Positions 1 to 5,269 of a stretch of 5,269 nucleotides of DNA are shown piece by piece. The notes beneath the pieces were generated by a model. The model did no database searches. It had not been told where the DNA came from and saw only the letters and a list, made by a program, of their open reading frames with translations. Made by a program: the position numbers and the translations under genes. This stretch comes from Prevotellaceae bacterium (GTDB lineage: Bacteria > Bacteroidota > Bacteroidia > Bacteroidales > UBA932), in assembly GCA_031264645.1 (NCBI GenBank), contig JAISDR010000304.1, positions 1-5,269 of the forward strand. Reading direction: 5' to 3'. Position 1 is the first letter of the stretch. Every line of letters starts with the position of its first letter.

Positions 1-381
1 ACGAATTGCTTCGCTTTTTACCGAAGAGTTTTGGCTAAAATAACCGTATAATTATCTATTCTAACCTTAATTCTTCTAAAAATGCCGCACTTAGTTAATT
101 ATCAGCATATCACAGATCCGATTTTAAGATAAATAAATTAAAACACTAATTATAAACCAATTAACTGTAATCATGTGCCTCCGGGATAATTTGGGTGTCC
201 CAGTGACGAGGTCAGGAGAGTTATTTCTAATCATCTCATAATCTCCTGAAAACAACTTCCAGACACGATTATTATTAAAATCCGTGAAGGGAAATATAAC
301 AGTCAGTTCGCAAACTTGTTTTGTTCTCAGTGCAAGCGCGCAAATGCGGAAAAGACAAAAAGAATTATGTTTTTATTGACA
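1..381. other. Non-coding flank downstream of gltB
   Basis: No convincing gene is seen. All three plus frames are open from the left edge but stop at 36-38, 41-43 and 49-51, so at most the last 11-16 codons of a convergent plus-strand gene could be present; the fragments (for example ELLRFLPKSFG) are too short to identify. No minus-strand ATG opens a frame that reaches the edge. In particular, gltD does not begin here. The only notable small frame is a 16-codon minus-strand ORF at 124-174. Most of 31-171 is very AT-rich; 172-270 holds the nested stem-loops. Confidence 0.7.
192..266 (-). other. Nested stem-loop region downstream of gltB
   Basis: A patch less AT-rich than its surroundings contains several complementary segments. 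TCAGGAGA (212-219) pairs with TCTCCTGA (242-249), and past one bulged G220 the stem continues as TTAT (221-224) with ATAA (238-241), leaving a 13-base loop. An outer stem joins 195-200 to 261-266; its sixth pair is G-U only on the minus strand. Two small palindromes, TGGG-TGT-CCCA (192-202) and TGAC-GAG-GTCA (204-214), overlap the left side and would compete with these stems. No T-run follows, so it is not an intrinsic terminator. It could be 3' untranslated structure of gltB mRNA or a small RNA. I do not recognise an RNA family. Confidence 0.4.
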
Positions 382-398
382 AAATTCCCGAGGAATTT
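382..398 (-). terminator. Weak hairpin at the end of gltB, possible terminator
   Basis: On the minus strand AAATTCC (398-392) and GGAATTT (388-382) form a 7-bp stem with a 3-base loop, overlapping the gltB TAA stop (399-397). The last T of the stem and the next base extend a four-T run (384-381), then GTC interrupts it. With only two G-C pairs and a short T-run it would be a poor intrinsic terminator, but no better one is visible before the left edge. Confidence 0.25.
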
Positions 399-3300
399 AG
401 TAATCGTGTTCCACCTGTTCCAGTTTTTGTTTAAGCGCTTCCATTTTTTCTTCGTGGAGGACTTTTTTATATTCGATTGGCAGGACTTTGATAAAGTGTT
501 TCACATAATTGTCCCAGTCGGCGAGGATACGTTTTGCCACCGGGCTTTGCGTATGATTTTCGTGCTTGGAGATCAGGGAGTGTAACTCTTCGTTGTCAGC
601 CTTATCCTCTATCAGGGACAGTTCCACCATTTCCATATTGCAGAAATAGTCGAAATTGTCGTCCATATTGAGGACGTATGCGATGCCGCCGCTCATTCCG
701 GCGGCGAAATTCTTGCCGCACGAACCGAGTACCGCGACCCTTCCTCCGGTCATATATTCGCAGCAGTGGTCTCCCGTGCCTTCGACTACGGCTGTCGCGC
801 CGCTGTTTCGCACGCAGAACCTTTCGCCGACCCTGCCGCTGATATACACTTCGCCGGACGTAGCGCCGTAAAGCAGAGTATTCCCGGCAATTATGTTCCT
901 GTCAGGCTCGAACGCGCTGCCCTCCGGAGGCAAAAGGATTATCTTTCCGCCCGAAAGCCCTTTCCCGAGATAGTCGTTTGCCTCGCCTTCGAGCCTGAAC
1001 GTTATCCCGGCAGCCAGAAAAGCGCCGAAACTCTGTCCGGCAGAACCCTTGAACACAATCCGCACAGTCTCGTCGGGCATGCCGGCGTTTCCGTACAGCC
1101 TTGCGACCTCGCCCGAAAGCATCGCTCCCGTCGCGCGATTGGTGTTTGCGATATCCATTTCGCAGCGCACGGGTCTGAGCTGCATGAGCGCCGGTTTTGC
1201 CGCGTCGATCAGCGATATGTCCATGACGCTGCCGATCCGGTGTTCCTGCGGAGCGCTGAACTTCAAACCGTTTTTGAGATTCCGGTCGAAATACAGCATC
1301 TTCGAAAAGTCGAGTTTTGCCGCCTTTGCGTTTCCCGTTTCGATTTTTTCGATAAGGTCGGCTCGCCCGACAATCTCGTTCAGGCTGCGGAATCCCATAG
1401 CGGCGAGATGTTCGCGCACTTCCATTGCAAGGAATGTGAAGAAGTTCACAAGATACTCGTGTTTCCCCCCGAAACGCTTTCGGAGTTCGGGATCCTGCGT
1501 GGCAACGCCTACGGGACAGGTATTCAGATGACACTTGCGCATCATCACGCAGCCAAGCACAATGAGGGCGCTCGTTGCAAATCCAAACTCTTCGGCTCCC
1601 AGAAGCGCCGAAATGATTATGTCCTTTCCCGTTTTCAGCTGTCCGTCGGTCTGGAGGCGCACGTACTTGCGCAAATCGTTGGTCACCAAAGTCTGCTGCG
1701 TCTCCGCAAGACCGAGTTCGCCCGGCATTCCCGCCCTGAATATCGAGCTTATCGGGCTTGCCCCCGTCCCGCCTTCGCATCCGCTGATTACAATCACGTC
1801 AGCTTTGGCTTTTGCGACGCCTGCCGCGATTGTTCCGACGCCCGTTTCCGAGACAAGCTTGACGCTGATTCGAGCCGAAGGATTTATGTTTTTCAAGTCG
1901 AAAATCAGCTGAGCCAGGTCTTCGATGGAATATATGTCGTGATGCGGCGGGGGCGATATCAGCGAGATTCCCGGGATTGAATGGCGCGTTGCCGCGATTA
2001 TCCTGTCGACCTTGTATCCGGGCAACTGGCCTCCTTCGCCCGGTTTCGCCCCCTGCGCTATTTTGATCTGTATTTCGTCGGCGTTGACCAGATATTCCGC
2101 CGTTACCCCAAACCGTCCCGAAGCAATCTGCTTGATGGCGCTGCGTCTGTTCAGCCCGTCCTCGCCGACAGTGAAGCGCGCAGGGTCTTCGCCTCCCTCG
2201 CCGGTATTGCTTTTTCCATGAATTGTATTCAGCGCCACAGCCATAGCCTCGTGTGCCTCCCTGCTTATCGAGCCAAACGACATCGCTCCGCTGACAAAGC
2301 ATTTCGTGATGTTTTCGACAGGCTCGACTTCGGATATGTCTACTGCTCCCGCCGGATTTTTCCGGTACGTCAGGAAATCACGGAGAAATACGGGAGCGGG
2401 CTTGTTGTCCACTATACCCGTAAACTCTTTGAATTTGGCATAATCACCCGTCCGCGCGGCTATTTGCAGCTTTGAGATGGTTTCGGGATTCCATGCATGA
2501 CTTTCGCCGTTGCGCCTGTAGGCATACGTTCCGCTGTTGACCAGACTGTTCGAATCGATTTCACCGTCAAACGCCGCGGAATGCCGGACAAGCGCGTCGG
2601 CTGCAATCTCTTCAATCCCGACGCCTCCTATCCTGGAATTCATCCCCTTGAAATACTTTTCGAGGAAATCCTGACTCAGTCCCACCGCCTCGAAAATCTG
2701 CGCTCCGCGATAGCTTCTCAGGGTGGATATTCCCATTTTCGACATGATTTTCAGAAGCCCCTTGTGGATGGACTTGAGATACTTTTTCTCCGCCGTCCTG
2801 TAATCGTTGCGGATTTCGCCCCGGCTTGTCAGGTCATCTATCACCGAAAGAGCCATATATGGATTGATGGCAGTCGCCCCGAACCCGAACAGCAGTGCAA
2901 AGTGCATGACTTCGCGGGCTTCGGCGGTCTCGGCGATAATCACTATCTGCATTCTTTTCTGTCTGGATATAAGGTAATGGTGCACGGTCGACACCGCCAG
3001 CAGCGAAGGTATGGCTGCATTGTCCGCATCGACGTTCCTGTCGCTGAGTATGACGTAATTGTATCCGTCGTCCACAGCCTTTTCCGCCTTACGGCACAGC
3101 TCGTCCAGAGCCGAAGCCATTCCCGCGTGTCCCTTTTTCGCCTCGAATACCATCGGGAGCGACAAGGCTCTGAATCCCTTGTATCCCAGGTTTGCCAGAA
3201 TGTCAAGCTCGTCGTTACTAATAACCGGCATGTGCAGCTTGACCATTTTGCACAGGTCGGGCGAAGGCTCAAGGAAATTACCGTCCTGCCGACCGATATA

Positions 3301-4893
3301 CAGCGAGAGCGACATCACAAGTTCCTCGCGTATGGGGTCTATCGGAGGATTGGTAACCTGCGCAAACAGCTGTCTGAAATAGCTGTAGAGCAGCTGCGGC
3401 TTGTCCGACAGTACAGCCGGCGGGGTGTCGTTGCCCATCGACCCGACAGGTTCCTTCGCGTCGGCAGCCATGGGTACGATTATCCTTTCGACGTCTTCTT
3501 TCGTATATCCGAAAGCGTGCAGAAACTCCCTGTGGCTGTTCACCCTGTGCTTAATCACGCGTCCCGAGGATATGTCGGACAGCATAATCCTGTTTTTCGC
3601 CAGCCATTCCCCGTAGGGATACGCCGCCGCCAGCCCGTTCTTGAGGTCGGAATCGTAATATATCCTGCCTTCGAGAGTGTCGATCATCAGCATTTTACCC
3701 GGCTGCAGGCGTCCTTTTTCCCTGACTTCGTCCGCCGCAAAGGGCAGTACTCCCGCTTCGGAAGCAATGACTACAGTATCGTCTTTTGTTATCAGGTATC
3801 TGGCTGGGCGCAAACCGTTCCTGTCCAGCATTCCGCCGGCATACCGTCCGTCGGTAAACAGCAGTGTCGCAGGCCCGTCCCAGGGTTCCATGATGAGGCT
3901 GTGATATTCGTAAAACGCTTTCAGCTCGTTCGATATCGGGTTTTTCTCGTTCCAGCTTTCGGGGACGAGCATGGACAGCGCGTGCGGCAGGGTCTTTCCC
4001 GCCATGACAAAGTACTCGAGAACGTTGTCGAGCGAAGCGCTGTCGCTCATTCCGTCCTGAATGATGGGGAAAACAGCTTCCGCATCGCCCAGTCCCGGAG
4101 CTTTCAGCAGACTTTCGCGCGCCTGCATCCAGTGCCTGTTTCCGCGGATGGTGTTGATTTCGCCGTTATGTCCCAGCAGCCGGAATGGCTGAGCCAGATC
4201 CCAGGTCGGTAATGTGTTGGTGCTGAAACGCGAATGTACCAGCGCCAGCCCGCTTGTGAAGTAGGGGTTGCTCAGGTCGGTGAAATATTCACGCAACTGC
4301 GTCGAGGTCAGCATTCCCTTATACGTAAGCCTTTGCGACGAAAGGCTTACGATGTAAAAACCGTGCGCCCCGATTGACGGAAGGGCGCTTATTTTCTTTT
4401 CGATCTTTTTACGCGCTACATACAGCCTGATTTCCAGATTCGCGGAACTGTCCTTAGCTGTAACGTATATTTGCCTGATATCCGGCTCCGAGTTTCTCGA
4501 AATTTCGCCCAAAATGTCGGGATTTGTCGGCGTTTCCCTGACTTTCAACAGCGACAGTCCCTCGCCTTCCAGCGTTTCGCTGATGACGTCAAGACATAAT
4601 CCTGAAAGCGTCCTGTCTTTCGGCAGAAACACAATGCCTGTGCCGTACTTCCCCGGAGCAGGCACGGGAATGCCCTGTAAAAGAGTAAACTCGTGAGGGA
4701 TCTGTACTGTTATCCCTGCCCCGTCTCCTGTCTTGTTATCGGAACTTTCGGCTCCCCGATGCAACATGTTTTCAAGAATCTGCAAGGCTTTCTCAACAAT
4801 GTCATGAGACTTGTCGCCTTTGATGTTCGCAACAATTCCAACTCCGCAGGAATCATGTTCAAAACCGCATTCATATAAATTTTTTCCTTTCAT
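397..4893 (-). CDS. gltB: Glutamate synthase, large (alpha) subunit
   Basis: Intact 1498-residue protein, the usual length for bacterial GltB (about 1480-1520). It is a cytosolic enzyme that hydrolyses glutamine at an N-terminal Ntn-type site, channels the ammonia to an FMN site and reductively aminates 2-oxoglutarate to glutamate. Visible domains: class II glutamine amidotransferase (about 16-430; nucleophile Cys16 in HDSCGVG, HRGAES 45-50, HSRFSTN 220-226, NGEINT 243-248); central linker domain (about 470-770); FMN-binding synthase barrel (about 810-1180; SNTGEGGED 895-903, PGEGGQLPG 951-959, TDGQLKTGKD 1082-1091); 3Fe-4S cysteines C1115, C1121, C1126 with the family spacing C-x5-C-x4-C; Gly-rich GXGXG beta-helix (about 1240-1420); Lys/Glu-rich tail. 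Start choice: an in-frame TAG lies at 4933-4935 and this ATG leaves a 15-residue propeptide to be removed before Cys16, as the family requires. No strong Shine-Dalgarno is seen. gltD is not adjacent, so the electron donor (GltD/NADPH or ferredoxin) cannot be decided here. Identity is near certain. Confidence 0.98.
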   Translation of the reverse strand: MKGKNLYECGFEHDSCGVGIVANIKGDKSHDIVEKALQILENMLHRGAESSDNKTGDGAGITVQIPHEFTLLQGIPVPAPGKYGTGIVFLPKDRTLSGLCLDVISETLEGEGLSLLKVRETPTNPDILGEISRNSEPDIRQIYVTAKDSSANLEIRLYVARKKIEKKISALPSIGAHGFYIVSLSSQRLTYKGMLTSTQLREYFTDLSNPYFTSGLALVHSRFSTNTLPTWDLAQPFRLLGHNGEINTIRGNRHWMQARESLLKAPGLGDAEAVFPIIQDGMSDSASLDNVLEYFVMAGKTLPHALSMLVPESWNEKNPISNELKAFYEYHSLIMEPWDGPATLLFTDGRYAGGMLDRNGLRPARYLITKDDTVVIASEAGVLPFAADEVREKGRLQPGKMLMIDTLEGRIYYDSDLKNGLAAAYPYGEWLAKNRIMLSDISSGRVIKHRVNSHREFLHAFGYTKEDVERIIVPMAADAKEPVGSMGNDTPPAVLSDKPQLLYSYFRQLFAQVTNPPIDPIREELVMSLSLYIGRQDGNFLEPSPDLCKMVKLHMPVISNDELDILANLGYKGFRALSLPMVFEAKKGHAGMASALDELCRKAEKAVDDGYNYVILSDRNVDADNAAIPSLLAVSTVHHYLISRQKRMQIVIIAETAEAREVMHFALLFGFGATAINPYMALSVIDDLTSRGEIRNDYRTAEKKYLKSIHKGLLKIMSKMGISTLRSYRGAQIFEAVGLSQDFLEKYFKGMNSRIGGVGIEEIAADALVRHSAAFDGEIDSNSLVNSGTYAYRRNGESHAWNPETISKLQIAARTGDYAKFKEFTGIVDNKPAPVFLRDFLTYRKNPAGAVDISEVEPVENITKCFVSGAMSFGSISREAHEAMAVALNTIHGKSNTGEGGEDPARFTVGEDGLNRRSAIKQIASGRFGVTAEYLVNADEIQIKIAQGAKPGEGGQLPGYKVDRIIAATRHSIPGISLISPPPHHDIYSIEDLAQLIFDLKNINPSARISVKLVSETGVGTIAAGVAKAKADVIVISGCEGGTGASPISSIFRAGMPGELGLAETQQTLVTNDLRKYVRLQTDGQLKTGKDIIISALLGAEEFGFATSALIVLGCVMMRKCHLNTCPVGVATQDPELRKRFGGKHEYLVNFFTFLAMEVREHLAAMGFRSLNEIVGRADLIEKIETGNAKAAKLDFSKMLYFDRNLKNGLKFSAPQEHRIGSVMDISLIDAAKPALMQLRPVRCEMDIANTNRATGAMLSGEVARLYGNAGMPDETVRIVFKGSAGQSFGAFLAAGITFRLEGEANDYLGKGLSGGKIILLPPEGSAFEPDRNIIAGNTLLYGATSGEVYISGRVGERFCVRNSGATAVVEGTGDHCCEYMTGGRVAVLGSCGKNFAAGMSGGIAYVLNMDDNFDYFCNMEMVELSLIEDKADNEELHSLISKHENHTQSPVAKRILADWDNYVKHFIKVLPIEYKKVLHEEKMEALKQKLEQVEHDY
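4324..4351. repeat. Perfect 11-bp inverted repeat inside gltB
   Basis: CGTAAGCCTTT (4324-4334) and AAAGGCTTACG (4341-4351) are exact reverse complements around a 6-base loop. It covers codons 181-190 of gltB (IVSLSSQRLT) in the amidotransferase domain. No T-run follows on either strand, so it is not an intrinsic terminator. It could be an mRNA hairpin, a protein-binding site, or chance. Confidence 0.6.
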
Positions 4894-4946
4894 AGCCGCT
4901 GTGATAAATATATACTCGTTAATACCAATTTTCTAAAAATTTTCAT
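4890..4946 (-). CDS. Possible 18-codon upstream ORF overlapping the gltB start
   Basis: ATG at 4946-4944 opens MKIFRKLVLTSIYLSQRL, and its TGA (4892-4890) overlaps the gltB ATG as ATGA. The frame is +1 relative to gltB. That junction is the classic layout for translational coupling. The peptide has a basic start and a short hydrophobic middle but no Glu- or Gln-codon run that would suggest ribosome-stalling attenuation. Its codons (TTA, CTA, TCA, AGA, ATA) are AT-rich and unlike those of gltB, as expected for untranslated leader too. Only a weak GGA sits upstream of its ATG. Chance is a real alternative. Confidence 0.2.
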   Translation of the reverse strand: MKIFRKLVLTSIYLSQRL

Positions 4947-4974
4947 CAATGTTATTCCAATACCTTATAATTTT

Positions 4975-5007
4975 TCACAAAAAACAACCAGATAAGAGAA
5001 AATTCAT
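4975..5007 (-). CDS. Possible 10-codon leader peptide in the gltB leader
   Basis: ATG at 5007-5005 encodes MNFLLSGCFL, then TGA at 4977-4975. If transcription starts near 5010-5013 the ORF begins within a few nucleotides of the 5' end, so it would be almost leaderless. It runs through the loop, the downstream arm and the T-run of the inverted repeat at 4984-5017. There is no enrichment for glutamate or glutamine codons, and nothing beyond position supports translation. Confidence 0.12.
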   Translation of the reverse strand: MNFLLSGCFL

Positions 5008-5017
5008 ATCCGGTTGT
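4984..5017 (-). promoter_or_regulatory. Inverted repeat at the gltB transcription start (operator or attenuator-like)
   Basis: On the minus strand ACAACCGGATA (5017-5007) and TATCTGGTTGT (4994-4984) form an 11-bp stem with one G-T wobble around a 12-nt loop. A run of six T follows directly (4984-4979; the first is in the stem). On the plus strand the wobble becomes an A-C mismatch and no T-run follows, so as an RNA it favours the minus strand. It abuts the -7 box of the predicted gltB promoter. As DNA it could be an operator covering the start site. If a transcript starts further upstream it would be a weak intrinsic terminator or attenuator. The sequence does not decide between these. Confidence 0.45.
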
Positions 5018-5048
5018 CAAATATAAACCCTATAAATAACAGCGCAAT
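5018..5048 (-). promoter_or_regulatory. Predicted gltB promoter, Bacteroidota type
   Basis: Read on the minus strand, TATATTTG (5025-5018) matches the Bacteroidota -7 consensus TAnnTTTG exactly. ATTG (5048-5045) lies 19 bp upstream, as expected for the -33 element. Transcription would begin near 5010-5013, giving gltB an untranslated leader of about 115-120 nt. The predicted start falls inside the inverted repeat at 4984-5017. No better match lies between this site and the gltB ATG. Confidence 0.65.
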
Positions 5049-5109
5049 ATTAATGAAAATATTTTTAATCGGAAAAAATGCGTGTAAATATGTAATACGC
5101 ACCGGACAA

Positions 5110-5137
5110 TTGAGTTTGGATTTTTTTCCTACTTTTG
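5110..5137 (+). promoter_or_regulatory. Predicted promoter of the YitT-like gene
   Basis: TACTTTTG at 5130-5137 matches the Bacteroidota -7 consensus TAnnTTTG. TTG at 5110-5112 lies 17 bp upstream and is the best -33 candidate; a second TTTG at 5115-5118 is too close. Transcription would start near 5143-5145, about 22 nt before the ATG at 5167. About 61 bp separates this -33 element from that of the divergent gltB promoter, close enough for a shared regulator. Confidence 0.6.
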
Positions 5138-5166
5138 CGCCCGGAATATTAAACAATGTTACTGTA

Positions 5167-5269
5167 ATGAATATTAAATCAATCCTGAAAACTCTTAAAA
5201 CATACACAATTATATCTTTGGGCATTTTTATTTATGCGTTTGCATGGAAGGCGTTTTTGATTCCTAACG
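5167..5269 (+). CDS. YitT-family (DUF2179) membrane protein, N-terminal fragment
   Basis: An ATG at 5167 opens a frame that runs off the right edge after 34 complete codons. A basic start (MNIKSILKTLKTY) leads into a hydrophobic segment, about residues 14-32, reading SLGIFIYAFAWKAFLIP. The (L/I)G-x-x-x-YAF-x-W-x-AFLIP pattern is what I recall for the first membrane helix of YitT/DUF2179 proteins in Bacteroidales, polytopic inner-membrane proteins of unknown function. A promoter-like element ends 29 bp upstream, which fits a short 5' untranslated leader. No Shine-Dalgarno is visible, normal for the phylum. The gene is divergent from gltB; nothing here shows a functional link. The family call rests on a short stretch and could be wrong; that this is the start of a membrane protein gene is more secure. 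Confidence 0.75.
   Translation, partial: MNIKSILKTLKTYTIISLGIFIYAFAWKAFLIPN

Noticed and set aside
204..219. AGGTCAGGAGA resemblance to the B12 box of cobalamin riboswitches
   Set aside because: The rest of the riboswitch is missing: the bases before it on the plus strand are AT-rich with no conserved core, and no plus-strand gene follows for it to control.
316..585. 89-codon plus-strand frame
   Set aside because: It is mostly antisense to the 3' end of gltB and in its codon register; it has no promoter or recognisable motif.
685..705. 7-bp GC-rich inverted repeat GCCGCCG / CGGCGGC
   Set aside because: It falls on Gly-rich codons of the GltB GXGXG domain (MSGGIA region), which readily create such complementarity; no T-run follows.
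902..2302. Minus-strand frames of 292 and 167 codons (902-1780, 1799-2302)
   Set aside because: They lie wholly within gltB in another frame of the same strand, over regions coding for conserved GltB motifs, and have Arg/Gly-rich shadow composition.
766..4212. Long plus-strand open frames antisense to gltB (766-1980, 1981-2475, 2497-4212; up to 571 codons)
   Set aside because: All share the codon register of gltB on the opposite strand, so they are interrupted only where gltB uses TTA, CTA or TCA. Their length reflects rare use of those codons; the translations are Arg/His-rich and resemble no known protein.
4900..4915. TATATTTA on the minus strand as an alternative gltB promoter
   Set aside because: It lacks the final G of TAnnTTTG, has no -33 TTG at the right spacing, and would leave almost no leader before the gltB ATG.
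5213..5220. TATCTTTG match to the -7 consensus
   Set aside because: It lies within the coding sequence of the YitT-like gene (codons for I-S-L) and comes after the better-placed element at 5130-5137.
5004..5225. 73-codon minus-strand frame in the intergenic region
   Set aside because: It is antisense to the start of the YitT-like gene and crosses both predicted promoters; its Ile/Phe-rich content is expected from AT-rich DNA.

Overview
The window looks like chromosome of a Bacteroidota (probably Bacteroidales) bacterium. Two predicted promoters have the -33 TTG / -7 TAnnTTTG form typical of that phylum, starts lack clear Shine-Dalgarno sequences, and both recognisable proteins resemble Bacteroidales relatives. 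These assignments come from reading the sequence; no database search was run.

Layout: positions 1-396 hold no confident gene. The stretch is AT-rich, with a less AT-rich patch at about 172-270 that folds into nested stem-loops. At most the last few codons of a plus-strand gene could lie in bases 1-51. Positions 397-4893 on the minus strand are one intact gene, gltB, the 1498-residue large subunit of glutamate synthase. Positions 4894-5166 are a divergent promoter region of about 270 bp. From 5167 to the right edge, the first 34 codons of a plus-strand gene encode what looks like a YitT-family (DUF2179) membrane protein.

Biology: GltB uses glutamine and 2-oxoglutarate to make two glutamates, the GOGAT half of the ammonia-assimilating GS-GOGAT cycle. 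Its usual partner gltD (the small, reductase subunit) is not adjacent on either side within this window. The most interesting sequence outside the genes is the gltB leader: a well-spaced promoter, an imperfect 11-bp inverted repeat with a T-run at the predicted transcription start, and two tiny upstream ORFs, the second overlapping the gltB start as ATGA. A perfect 11-bp hairpin inside gltB and the nested stem-loops downstream of it are further unexplained structures. I see no mobile element, CRISPR array, tRNA, rRNA or defence system, and no clear sign of a wholly new system.
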